From: Ga0077527 sp038144955
Lineage (GTDB): Bacteria; Pseudomonadota; Gammaproteobacteria; Burkholderiales; SG8-41
Direction of reading: 5' to 3'
DNA: 32,937 bases
Assembly: GCA_038144955.1 (NCBI GenBank)
Contig: JAYQOT010000025.1
Span: 1 to 32,937, forward strand
The position numbers and the translations under genes are program-made. How positions within the stretch are numbered: position 1 is the stretch's first letter; every line of letters starts with the position of its first letter. The notes under the pieces were generated by a model. The model was not told the DNA's origin and did not search any database. It was given only the letters and a program-made list of their open reading frames with translations. Below, in pieces: positions 24,501-32,164 of the stretch.

Positions 24501-24526
24501 ATGCACATGGCTATAATCGTGTGCAT
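24501..24526. promoter_or_regulatory. Perfect inverted repeat spanning a TATAAT -10 box
   Basis: ATGCACA and TGTGCAT form a perfect 7-bp inverted repeat with a 12-base spacer. The spacer holds TATAAT at 24512-24517, about 32 bases before the deacetylase ATG. No good -35 box is seen at 17 bases. The layout suggests an operator overlapping the deacetylase promoter. No matching regulator is adjacent. Confidence 0.5.
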
Positions 24527-24549
24527 CAACCTCATTATGGAATGCGACC

Positions 24550-25443
24550 ATGCGCCCGGAAAAACGCCTGCCCTATGTGCCCATCATCGACCGTCCGCCG
24601 CTGAAGCTGCCCCCCGGCGTGCGCCTGGTGGTGTGGCCGGTGATCAACGTCGAGGTGTGGGACAGCACGCGGCCGATGCCGCGCCAGGTGCTGCCGCCGC
24701 CGACGCACATCACGCGGCTGCCCGACATCGCGCACTGGGCCTGGCATGAATACGGCATGCGCGTCGGCTACTGGCGGCTGCAGCAGTTGTTTGACGAGCT
24801 CGACATCGCCGGCTCGCTGTTCACCAACGGCCGCGTGTGCAAGGACTACGCACGCGTCGCCGAGGCGGCGCTCAAATCCGGCTGGGAATTCGTCGGCCAT
24901 TCCTGGGACCAGCAGCCCACCCATGTCGAGAAGGACCAGCTCGCGATGATCAGGCGCACGGTGAAGGAGATCAAATCATTCACCGGCAAGGCGCCGGTGG
25001 GCTGGCTGTCGCCGGGCCTGACCGAAACGTTCTACACCCCTGACTACCTCGCCGAGGCCGGCATCAAATACATCGCCGACTGGCTGGTCGACGACGAGCC
25101 GGTGACGGTGAAGACCAAACACGGCAACGTGCTGGGCATGCCGTATTCTCTGGAACTCAACGACATCGCGATGATGATGGTGCAGCACCACGCCGCCGCC
25201 GAATTCGAATCGCGCTGTACAGACCAGTTCGAACGGCTTTACGAGGAAGGGAAGAAGCGCGCCAAGATCATGGCCATCGCGCTGCATCCGTACATCTCCG
25301 GCGTGCCGCACCGGATCAACACCGTCGAGCGCGTGTTCCGCAAGCTGCGCAAGACGCCGGGCGTGGTGTTCTGGACGGGGGAGCAGATCATGAAGTGGTA
25401 TGGGAAGACCGGTGAGGCGGCAGTCAGGGCAAAACAGAGGTAA
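24550..25443 (+). CDS. Polysaccharide deacetylase (NodB-fold) family protein
   Basis: The 297-residue protein belongs to the carbohydrate esterase 4 / PuuE-like group. It has VINVEVWDS in place of the classical TFDDG, and the metal-binding HxxxxxxxH in FVGHSWDQQPTH. GWLSPGLTETFYTPDYLAEAGIKYIADW and the late histidine motif IALHPYISGVPHR are also seen. It lacks a signal peptide, so it is probably cytoplasmic. In this branch members act on small C-N bonds (for example cofactor-free allantoinase PuuE) rather than on polysaccharides. It is the first gene after the palindromic promoter region and is followed 18 bases later by the SRA-HNH gene. Confidence 0.88.
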   Translation: MRPEKRLPYVPIIDRPPLKLPPGVRLVVWPVINVEVWDSTRPMPRQVLPPPTHITRLPDIAHWAWHEYGMRVGYWRLQQLFDELDIAGSLFTNGRVCKDYARVAEAALKSGWEFVGHSWDQQPTHVEKDQLAMIRRTVKEIKSFTGKAPVGWLSPGLTETFYTPDYLAEAGIKYIADWLVDDEPVTVKTKHGNVLGMPYSLELNDIAMMMVQHHAAAEFESRCTDQFERLYEEGKKRAKIMAIALHPYISGVPHRINTVERVFRKLRKTPGVVFWTGEQIMKWYGKTGEAAVRAKQR

Positions 25444-25461
25444 TTAGGAAGTGAAATAGTC

Positions 25462-26151
25462 ATGACTGACAACGTTATTTCTTACATTGAGATGTGCCAA
25501 CGTGAAGGTGCGAGCCTTCAGGCAGGTATGAACTTTGGCCTAGGTGGCAATCACTCTGTTGTCTTGATGTCAGTTCGCCCAAACGCGCCATACCGCGATC
25601 GTCTCGAGGATGGTGGTACTACACTCGTCTATGAGGGCCACGATCATCCTCGCATCGCGTCTTGTCCTAATCCAAAATTAGTTGACCAACCACTTGCCTC
25701 TCGTACGGGAAGGCCAACACAAAACGGAAAGTTTTTCAAAGCAGCACAAGGCGCCGCTTCGAAAGATCGTCTGCCCGAACGTGTACGAGTTTACGAAAAG
25801 TTAAGACCTGGGATATGGGCCTATAACGGTGTGTTCCATCTCGTTGATGCATGGATTGAAAGAGATGAACACAGAGCAGTCTGCAAATTTAAGCTCGTGG
25901 CAGTCGAGGGTGACGAAGACCTAACTCAACCTGTCAGGCTTTCTGCGGAGCGTCGAAGGATCATCCCTTCACATGTGAAGCTTGAGGTATGGCAGCGGGA
26001 TCAGGGTAGGTGTGCAAAATGTGGTGCTGTAGATGAGTTGCATTTTGATCACATAGTTCCCTTTTCCAAGGGTGGTACGTCAGAGACTGCAGCTAATGTT
26101 CAGTTGCTTTGCGCCCGTCATAACTTGGCGAAATCGGCGCGCATCGAATAG
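25462..26151 (+). CDS. SRA-HNH modification-dependent restriction endonuclease
   Basis: The 229-residue protein combines an SRA/YDG-like domain (about 20-150) with a C-terminal HNH nuclease (about 176-225). In the SRA part NAPYRDRLEDGGTTLVYEG, PTQNGKFFKAA and PERVRVYEKLRPGIWAYNGVFHLVDAW follow the family order, with YNG in place of YDG. The nuclease has Cys184/Cys187, the HFDHIVPFSKGG core with His197, Asn212, and the zinc ligands Cys217 and His220. Such enzymes bind 5-methylcytosine or hydroxymethylcytosine in DNA and cut nearby, acting as type IV restriction against modified phage DNA. Its GC content is clearly lower and its codon use different from neighbours, so it was probably acquired. 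No methyltransferase is adjacent, as expected for type IV. Confidence 0.87.
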   Translation: MTDNVISYIEMCQREGASLQAGMNFGLGGNHSVVLMSVRPNAPYRDRLEDGGTTLVYEGHDHPRIASCPNPKLVDQPLASRTGRPTQNGKFFKAAQGAASKDRLPERVRVYEKLRPGIWAYNGVFHLVDAWIERDEHRAVCKFKLVAVEGDEDLTQPVRLSAERRRIIPSHVKLEVWQRDQGRCAKCGAVDELHFDHIVPFSKGGTSETAANVQLLCARHNLAKSARIE

Positions 26152-26172
26152 CACTGATTTCGGGCTGGGTTA

Positions 26173-27093
26173 CTAAGTTGCTAACAATCCAAACCAATCC
26201 TCACCAAGCTCCTTCCGGTATTTGTCCGTCACCGGCTTCACCGCTGTCACAAACGCCTGATGTTCTGACGCCGTAAGCGTTACTACCTCGTTTTCCGCGG
26301 GATTCAATCGCTTCAGCATTTCCTCATCTTCCGCCGCCGCCAGTTGCCGTTGCAGCACGGTGGCTGCGGCGGCAGCCGCATTGACTGCCTGCTGCACATC
26401 GGCAGGCCAGGAATCGTATTCGGTGCGATTGACCATCAGGCAGGCGACGCCGAAGACGTGGCCGGACATGGTGATGTAGCGGTGGTGCTTGTGGACGTCG
26501 AAGTTGACGATGTTGGTCAGCGGGTTGTCCTGGGCCTGGAAGCGCTCGCCGGCGATCTGCTCGAAGAAAATCTTGATGTCCTCGGCGATGGGTTCGAAGC
26601 CTATCAGGCGCAGCGATTCTCCCTGCAGTTCGCTCATCTGGTGGCGGATGCGGATACCTTTGCAGTCGGCGGGTGTGTGGATGGGGTGCACGCGGTTGCT
26701 GAAATGGCGGAAGCCGTTGTCCCAGTAGGCGAGCAGGCGGTACGGCGAATCGGTGGCGAGTTTTGCGGCGAGGCGTTTGCCCAATTCACCGTCGAGCGCG
26801 GCATAGGCGGTTTTGCGGTCGCGGAACAGGAAGGGCAGGTCGAATATCTTCAGTGCCGGCACCCATTTGGCGAAGCGCAGCGACGAGATGTAGCAGATCG
26901 ACAGTTCGCCGCGCTCGACCATCTGCGGCAGGTCGCCGGACTTGTGGCCCAGCGCCAGTACGTCGGGCACGAACTGGAAATCGATGCGGTCGCCGAGCTT
27001 CGCTTTGAGCGCTTCGCCGAAGCGCAGGCAGGCGCGGGTGTGGATGGAGGCGGGTTTCTGGTAGCCGCCGACGCGGATGGTGATGGGTTTCAT
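26173..27093 (-). CDS. DctP-like TRAP solute-binding protein without a signal peptide
   Basis: The 306-residue protein matches the DctP family throughout. It has the CKGIRIRHQMSELQGES arginine region, the AQDNPLTNIVNFDVHKHHRYITMSGHVF block and the typical helical C-terminus. From the ATG at 27093 the protein begins MKPITIRVGGY with no hydrophobic leader, and the in-frame extension upstream does not add one. DctP proteins normally work in the periplasm with DctQM, neither of which is nearby. It could be a cytoplasmic sensor or an exported orphan with a misread start, or it may have lost export. Its start is divergent from the VOC gene, about 80 bases apart, and its end converges with the SRA-HNH gene. 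Confidence 0.83.
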   Translation of the reverse strand: MKPITIRVGGYQKPASIHTRACLRFGEALKAKLGDRIDFQFVPDVLALGHKSGDLPQMVERGELSICYISSLRFAKWVPALKIFDLPFLFRDRKTAYAALDGELGKRLAAKLATDSPYRLLAYWDNGFRHFSNRVHPIHTPADCKGIRIRHQMSELQGESLRLIGFEPIAEDIKIFFEQIAGERFQAQDNPLTNIVNFDVHKHHRYITMSGHVFGVACLMVNRTEYDSWPADVQQAVNAAAAAATVLQRQLAAAEDEEMLKRLNPAENEVVTLTASEHQAFVTAVKPVTDKYRKELGEDWFGLLAT

Positions 27094-27175
27094 GAGTCCG
27101 GTTTCACGGTGTGGAGTTACAGGTCGAGGTGATGGTCCTATGCTATATGATTGATGACAAAGGAGGGCGTGCATC

Positions 27176-27625
27176 ATGCAAGTCAAAGGCATACATCACA
27201 CCAACATCGGCTGCCGCGAGAGCGACCTGCCGGCGATCGAGAAATTCTACTGCGACGGTCTCGGCATGAAAGTCGGACCGCGGCCGGATTTTCCCAACAA
27301 GGGTCTCTGGCTGTATGTCGGCGACCATCCGCTGGTGCACGTGGTGTCGCGCTTCAAGCCCGACTGGCCGGGCATCGACGAGAAGCGCAGCGGTTACGAC
27401 CACACGGCGTATTCAGTGACCGGATTGCAGGAATTCCGTGCGCGACTGAAAAAAGCTGGTATCAAATTCGACGAGCAGAACGTACCCAACGCCGGCTTCC
27501 AGATGTTCATGCGCGACCCGGTAGGCAACAAGGTAGAATTGAATTTCCCCAACGAGGAAGTGCCGGACGATGTGGCCAGCGGTACGCTGTCGGCGACGCA
27601 GTTTCCGGACCAGCAGAAGAAATAG
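27176..27625 (+). CDS. VOC (glyoxalase/dioxygenase-fold) superfamily protein
   Basis: The 149-residue protein has the vicinal-oxygen-chelate pattern: IHHTNIGC with a metal-binding His at the start, FYCDGLGMKVG, GYDHTAYSV with a second His, and RDPVGNKVELNF with the terminal Glu. Members include glyoxalase I, extradiol dioxygenases and fosfomycin-resistance proteins. This one has no feature that settles its reaction. A very good ribosome site (AAGGAGGG) precedes the ATG. It lies six bases before the TauD/TfdA-like gene and is almost certainly co-transcribed with it. Confidence 0.88.
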   Translation: MQVKGIHHTNIGCRESDLPAIEKFYCDGLGMKVGPRPDFPNKGLWLYVGDHPLVHVVSRFKPDWPGIDEKRSGYDHTAYSVTGLQEFRARLKKAGIKFDEQNVPNAGFQMFMRDPVGNKVELNFPNEEVPDDVASGTLSATQFPDQQKK

Positions 27626-27631
27626 GCAGGC

Positions 27632-28528
27632 ATGAGCGTCAACATCACCCCGATGCCGGCGGCGCTGGGCGCCGAGGTGGTCTGCGGCGACGTGCGCAAC
27701 CTCGACGAGGCGGTGTTCCAGCAGGTCTATCAGGCACTGCTCGACCACCTGGTGATCCGCATCCGCGGCCAGCAGTTGAGCGATCCTGAACTGATTGCCT
27801 TTGGCAGGCGGCTGGGTGAACTCGATTTCGCACCGCTGGCGAAAACCGGCAGGGAAAAGGCGCGTCCGCATCCGGAAGTGATCGTGGTGTCGAATGTGAT
27901 GGAAAACGGCGTGCCGATCGGCGTGCTGCGCGATGCCGAGGTGGTGTGGCATTCCGACAATTCCTACCGCGACCGGCCGTTGTCCTACAGCATGCTGCAT
28001 GCGCTGGAAGTGCCGCCGCAGGGCGGCAATACCGGTTTCGCCAACATGTACCTCGCGCTGGAGACGCTGGATCCGGCGCTGCGTCAGCAGATCGAAGGCA
28101 AAACGCTGAAGCACGACATGACCTACAACAGCGCCGGCGACCTGCGCGAAGGTTTTCAGCCGGTGAATGACGTGCGTGATGCACCGGGGCCCAGCCACCC
28201 GATCATCCGCACCCACCCCGAGACCGGCTGCAACGCGCTCTACCTCGGGCGACGGCCCAATGCCTACATCAATGGCCTGTCTGTTGCGGAATCGGAACAA
28301 CTGCTCAACGCGTTGTGGGCTCACGCGACGCAGGACAAATTCACCTGGCATCACCAGTGGCAGGTCGGCGACATCCTGATCTGGGATAACCGCTGCGTGA
28401 TGCATCATCGCGACCCTTTCGATGGCGGTTACCGCCGCGTGATGCACCGCATCCAGTGCGCGGGCGACGTACCTGCGCTGAAACCCGGTGCGCACGAGCG
28501 GCATGAGCGGGCGCGGGTCGTGAGCTGA
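27632..28528 (+). CDS. TauD/TfdA family Fe(II)/2-oxoglutarate-dependent dioxygenase
   Basis: The 298-residue enzyme has the full 2-His-1-carboxylate iron site (His107 and Asp109 in WHSDNSY, His258 in WDNRCVMH). The 2-oxoglutarate-binding arginine lies in the RRVMHRIQ block (269-273). Family members hydroxylate taurine, alkyl sulfonates, sulfates or chlorophenoxyacetates and so release sulfite or phenols. The substrate here is unknown. The hydrophobic-pocket region near 140-170 differs from that of taurine dioxygenase as I remember it. The upstream VOC gene is its operon partner. Linking it with organosulfur metabolism in the nearby HisD/TRAP operon is only a suggestion. Confidence 0.92.
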   Translation: MSVNITPMPAALGAEVVCGDVRNLDEAVFQQVYQALLDHLVIRIRGQQLSDPELIAFGRRLGELDFAPLAKTGREKARPHPEVIVVSNVMENGVPIGVLRDAEVVWHSDNSYRDRPLSYSMLHALEVPPQGGNTGFANMYLALETLDPALRQQIEGKTLKHDMTYNSAGDLREGFQPVNDVRDAPGPSHPIIRTHPETGCNALYLGRRPNAYINGLSVAESEQLLNALWAHATQDKFTWHHQWQVGDILIWDNRCVMHHRDPFDGGYRRVMHRIQCAGDVPALKPGAHERHERARVVS

Positions 28529-28546
28529 AGCGGTTTTTTCGGGCCT

Positions 28547-28574
28547 TTGGGAATCATTCGGGTCTGGTTATACT
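28547..28574 (+). promoter_or_regulatory. Possible sigma-70 promoter ahead of the cysteine-rich gene
   Basis: TTGGGA (28547-28552), a 16-base spacer and TATACT (28569-28574) make a plausible promoter about 80 bases before the ATG at 28655. This gap of 126 bases follows the dioxygenase gene and shows no clear terminator. Confidence 0.45.
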
Positions 28575-28654
28575 GGGCCCTGGACCGCAGGGAGCAGCGG
28601 GGCGGCTGAGCCCATACACCACAATACCGGTCGTCCCATGACGAGGAGGCAGTC

Positions 28655-29125
28655 ATGGCTGACACGATCCTCTGCAGGCAATGCAACACACCCGTACAGC
28701 GCCAATCGATAGACGCACTGTCCGGTGAGGAAGGCGTTGTGCGCATCAAGGTTACCGGCCTGCCGGTGCTGGTTTGCGAACGCGGCCACCGCAGATTCAT
28801 CTCCGCTGATTTTCCGCTCAAACTGCTGGAGCAGGTTGCCGGCGTCAAAATCGACTTGCCGGTGGCCAGGAAACAGGGGCTGCTGTTCAAAAAACTCCAT
28901 TGCAGCCAGTGCGACGTGCTGCTGGGTGCGGACAAGGCATCGCGCACCTTCCAGTCCAGTGCAACGGTGGGCGATGCGACGCTGGCGTTCGAACTGGAAG
29001 TGCAGGTCGAAGTCTGTACTGCCTGCAAGCATGAACAGTTGCGTGAGGAGGGCCTCGTCGAAGGGTCGCTGTCTGCCGCACTTGCCCATGCGTTCCAGGG
29101 CGCGGAGATTCGCCCGCCGGGATAA
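28655..29125 (+). CDS. Unrecognised protein with two putative zinc-binding cysteine clusters
   Basis: I cannot assign this 156-residue protein to a named family. It has two likely metal sites. The first combines Cys7-x2-Cys10 with Cys41-x3-His45. The second combines Cys83-x2-Cys86 with Cys121-x2-Cys124, like a zinc ribbon. There is no signal peptide or membrane segment. The ATG has a strong GAGGAGG site seven bases upstream. It is followed 33 bases later by an alpha/beta hydrolase gene. Zinc ribbons of this kind often mediate protein or nucleic-acid contacts. Confidence 0.8.
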   Translation: MADTILCRQCNTPVQRQSIDALSGEEGVVRIKVTGLPVLVCERGHRRFISADFPLKLLEQVAGVKIDLPVARKQGLLFKKLHCSQCDVLLGADKASRTFQSSATVGDATLAFELEVQVEVCTACKHEQLREEGLVEGSLSAALAHAFQGAEIRPPG

Positions 29126-29158
29126 TATCCGTTCCAGCATTCCGGCTTGCGAGGCCTG

Positions 29159-29908
29159 ATGAAAAATCTCTGGCAACTGGTTTTCAGCGTGGCCCTGGCC
29201 TATGGGGCGGTCTGTGCGTATCTGTATTTCGCGCAGCGCACGCTGATTTATTTCCCCACGCCGGCACGCAGCGCTTCAGCTTTTGACCTGGCGGTGGAGG
29301 GTGCCGTGCTCAAGGTCACCGCGCGCATGCGTGAGGGGCCGCAGGCGCTGATTTACTTTGGCGGCAATGCCGAAGACGTCGCCATGAACCTGCCGGAGTA
29401 TGCGCGCGAGTTTCCGGACCACGCGCTGTATCTGCTGCATTACCGCGGTTACGGGGGCAGCAGCGGCGAGCCGACGGAGACGGCGCTGCATGCCGACGCG
29501 CGGGTGCTGTTTGAGCATGTGCGTTCGCGCCATCCGCGGGTGACGCTGGTCGGCCGCAGCCTCGGCAGCGGAGTGGCAGTGAAGCTGGCGGCGATGAACG
29601 AGGTGGAGCGCCTGCTGCTGATCACTCCCTACGACAGCATCGTCAACGTCGCGGGTTTCCACTATCCGTGGCTGCCGGTGAACTTGCTGCTGCAAGACCG
29701 ATACGAATCGGTGCGCTATGCGCCGCAGGTGCGTGCGCCGACCGTGATCCTGATGGCCGAGAACGATCGCGTGGTGCCGCGGCCGTTGACCGAGTCTTTG
29801 CAGGCGGCATTCGCGCCGGGTCGCTCGACCCTGCATTTGCTGCCGGGGACCGACCACATTTCGATCGGTTCCGGAGCGTCATTCTTCAGCCTGCTGAGAA
29901 ACAAATAA
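29159..29908 (+). CDS. Membrane-anchored alpha/beta hydrolase
   Basis: The 249-residue protein has one N-terminal transmembrane anchor (about 5-25) and a serine-hydrolase fold. The nucleophile Ser134 lies in GRSLGSG, Asp203 in AENDRVVP and His233 in GTDHISI, a complete catalytic triad. The oxyanion loop is IYFGGNAED (65-73). It resembles the YfhR/ABHD13-like group of anchored hydrolases, whose substrates are mostly unknown. The ATG at 29159 was preferred over one four codons upstream, because it starts directly before the anchor. Its end faces the cytochrome gene across an AT-rich gap of about 25 bases. Confidence 0.9.
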   Translation: MKNLWQLVFSVALAYGAVCAYLYFAQRTLIYFPTPARSASAFDLAVEGAVLKVTARMREGPQALIYFGGNAEDVAMNLPEYAREFPDHALYLLHYRGYGGSSGEPTETALHADARVLFEHVRSRHPRVTLVGRSLGSGVAVKLAAMNEVERLLLITPYDSIVNVAGFHYPWLPVNLLLQDRYESVRYAPQVRAPTVILMAENDRVVPRPLTESLQAAFAPGRSTLHLLPGTDHISIGSGASFFSLLRNK

Positions 29909-29933
29909 ATATCAATTAAAACAGATATTTAAG

Positions 29934-30713
29934 TCAATCCCAGCCGATCTGGTCGCCGGACACCAGGCGATTGTCGATGTGTTTGACGCCGGCGATGCGT
30001 TTCAGTGCGTCACCGGCCTGCACCGCGATGCTGGCATGACCGACGATACCGGTCAGCACCACCGTGCCGCTGTTTACGGCGATTTTGACGTACTGGAAAT
30101 CCACCCCCTTGATGCCGATGAGAGACTGTCGTACCGCCGTGTTGAGAGCGGCATCGTCGACTGGCATCGCGGCGAGTTCGCGCGCGATTGCGGTTTCGGC
30201 ATTGCGGTATTCCCCGGGATTCAGCCGTCCGTCGCGATCGCGGTCATGGCGATCGAAGCGGGCGAGCAGCAGGGAGTCGTTGGCGAGTTCGTTGCGTGTC
30301 AGGTAACCGTTGAAGTCGGCATCGCGGCGGATGAAGTCGCGGTCGGTGATGTTCAGGCGGTCATAGCGGATCGCGTCCTGCATTGCGGAGGCCGGCACCG
30401 CGCTGGCTGTGATCATGTGATCGACCATCGCACGGATGGCGGCATCGCTCTGTTCGCTGTGTCCGCCCTTGGGCAGCATCGCGGTGTTGGGTATGCCTTC
30501 AATGGCATTGCGGTGAACCATGTTCAGCCCCGCGCGCAGTCGGCGTGTCCAGTCGGTGCTGTCGCCGACTTTTGGTGCACCGTGGATGCCCGGCAGGTGG
30601 CAGGTCGCGCATAGTGAGCCGTACTGTTCGGCCGGCCCGGCGGCGAGGGCAAACAAGGGCAGGGCGGCAAGCAGCAGGGTCAGCGCTGTCGTGTGGATGT
30701 TCGTGAAAGTCAT
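29934..30713 (-). CDS. Periplasmic cytochrome c / double EF-hand / BON domain fusion
   Basis: The 259-residue protein starts with a signal peptide (about 1-25). It then has a class I cytochrome c domain (about 26-100), with heme motif CATCH at 35-39 and likely axial Met79 in the cytochrome c5-like AMLPKGG. Two calcium-binding EF-hand loops follow at 131-142 (DADFNGYLTRNE) and 157-168 (DRDRDGRLNPGE), both with all acidic ligands. A BON domain lies at about 185-255 (SGTVVLTGIVGH, GVKHIDNRLV). It should be a soluble or membrane-associated periplasmic electron-transfer protein. The EF pair could make it calcium-sensitive, and the BON domain could bind envelope lipid. I know each domain but not this combination. 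The start lacks a strong ribosome site. Confidence 0.87.
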   Translation of the reverse strand: MTFTNIHTTALTLLLAALPLFALAAGPAEQYGSLCATCHLPGIHGAPKVGDSTDWTRRLRAGLNMVHRNAIEGIPNTAMLPKGGHSEQSDAAIRAMVDHMITASAVPASAMQDAIRYDRLNITDRDFIRRDADFNGYLTRNELANDSLLLARFDRHDRDRDGRLNPGEYRNAETAIARELAAMPVDDAALNTAVRQSLIGIKGVDFQYVKIAVNSGTVVLTGIVGHASIAVQAGDALKRIAGVKHIDNRLVSGDQIGWD

Positions 30714-30920
30714 TGCGGAATTTACAGGGTGCGTGGCTTGTTATTCGATTGGGAGGCTGAGCCGGCCAACGGGCTTCTTCCCCGCTCAGTCCGATTGCCC
30801 GGCAATGTGAAGTCAGGCAGAAAAATCCGCAAGGGACGGGTGACGAATGCTGATATCATGTTGAATATTGGAGAAAACCCGGTGAATTTCGAAGCCCGGG
30901 TCAGGTATTCCGAAGCCATC

Positions 30921-31316
30921 ATGGGCGAAACAGCCACTCAAAGCCGGACTGCGCTGGTCGTCGAGGACGATGACCAGATTTCGTATTTGCTGCGCTTCAT
31001 CCTCGAACGCGAAGGGTTCAAGGTGGAGCTGGCGAAGGACGGGCGCAAGGCGAGCGAGCTGATCGCGCAGATTCCTGTGCCGGCGCTGGCCATGCTCGAC
31101 GTGATGCTGCCCTACGTGGACGGTTACCAGTTGCTGGGCGAGATACGCGGTCGCGAAGAGTGGAGCGGCGTTCCGGTGGTGATGCTGTCCGCCAAATCCC
31201 AGGAAAAAGACATCGTGCGTGCGCTCGATGCCGGCGCTGCTGATTATCTGGTCAAGCCGTTCAAGCCGGATGAACTGCGGGCGCGCATCAAGCGGCTGGT
31301 GAGGACGGGTAAATGA
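30921..31316 (+). CDS. Single-domain response regulator
   Basis: The 131-residue protein is a receiver domain alone. Phosphate-accepting Asp60 lies in MLDVMLP, the acidic pocket is Glu15-Asp16-Asp17, and Ser90 and Lys112 (VKPF) complete the switch. No output domain follows. Such proteins pass phosphate or act by binding a partner. The start is uncertain: ATG at 30921 gives the normal receiver N-terminus, while GTG at 30882 has a better ribosome site (GGAG, 8 bases) and would add 13 residues. Its stop overlaps the YaiO gene start (ATGA), so the two are coupled. It probably works with a sensor kinase outside the window. Confidence 0.9.
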   Translation: MGETATQSRTALVVEDDDQISYLLRFILEREGFKVELAKDGRKASELIAQIPVPALAMLDVMLPYVDGYQLLGEIRGREEWSGVPVVMLSAKSQEKDIVRALDAGAADYLVKPFKPDELRARIKRLVRTGK

Positions 31317-32158
31317 TGGCTGACCACAAGCATCCTGTTCAGCGTTTTCCGTCCGCAGCAGCGGTGCTGGTGGTGTTGATGGCGCTGCCGCATGTCGCCC
31401 ACGCGCAGACCAGTGACCGGCCGGTCGATCTCAAACCGCAGATCACGGCGACCGGCCTCAGGCAGCCGGCCAGTGAGGTTGAACTGGGCTACAGCCGCGA
31501 GAATCTGACCAACAATTTTTCGGACTGGACCAGCACCTATCTGCTGGGAACGCATCGTTTCGGTGACCGCAAGACGCTGTACGGTGGATTGCGCCAGACC
31601 CGGCGCTTCGGGCTCGATGACAGTGAAGCCCATGCCGGACTTTATTTCCCGCTGGGTTCGAGCTGGTCTTCGCAGATCGAGGCCAGTTACAGCCCCACGC
31701 ACGAAGTGCTGGCACACAGTTCGGTGTATGGGCAGATCCAGAAAAGCTTTGCCGGCGGCTGGGGGCTGGGTTTTGGCGTAAGGCACAACGAATACAGCCT
31801 GGTCAGCAGCAATGTGCTGTCGGCGATGGCTGAACGCTACTGGGGCAATTTCCGCGGCGCCTATACGCTTTATTCAGGCCGGCCCGAAGGTGCATCTTCT
31901 GCAGCCAGCCACCGTTTCCAGTTGAGCTACTACTATTCCGACCGCAATGCGGTGGGGTTGTCGTTTACCGACGGTCGTGAAATCGAGAATGTCGGCCCTC
32001 CGCGCGGCGTGGTGTCCAGCGACGTGCAGAGCTGGGGTATCACCGGCCAGCACTGGTTCGCGCGCTCGTGGGCACTGACCTACGACGTGGTGCAGCACGA
32101 GCAGGGCACCCTCTATCGCCGGCAGGGCCTGCGGCTCGGCGTGCGCCACAGCTTCTGA
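31313..32158 (+). CDS. YaiO-family outer-membrane beta-barrel protein
   Basis: The 281-residue protein has a signal peptide (about 1-31, cut near AHA). A series of amphipathic strands follows, rich in alternating Tyr, Gly, Ser and Arg (for example TYLLGTHRFGDRKTLYGGLRQT). It ends in the C-terminal Phe expected of an outer-membrane barrel (GVRHSF). This matches the YaiO family, which is found beside exopolysaccharide synthases and may form an export pore. The start is ATG at 31313 overlapping the previous stop, or the ATG one codon later. The next gene, HEAT-like, follows in the same frame. Confidence 0.88.
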   Translation: MMADHKHPVQRFPSAAAVLVVLMALPHVAHAQTSDRPVDLKPQITATGLRQPASEVELGYSRENLTNNFSDWTSTYLLGTHRFGDRKTLYGGLRQTRRFGLDDSEAHAGLYFPLGSSWSSQIEASYSPTHEVLAHSSVYGQIQKSFAGGWGLGFGVRHNEYSLVSSNVLSAMAERYWGNFRGAYTLYSGRPEGASSAASHRFQLSYYYSDRNAVGLSFTDGREIENVGPPRGVVSSDVQSWGITGQHWFARSWALTYDVVQHEQGTLYRRQGLRLGVRHSF

Positions 32159-32164
32159 TTCCAA

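Noticed and set aside
29906..29931. 8-bp AT-only inverted repeat between convergent hydrolase and cytochrome genes
   Set aside because: The stem is weak and has no T tract, so I cannot call it a terminator.
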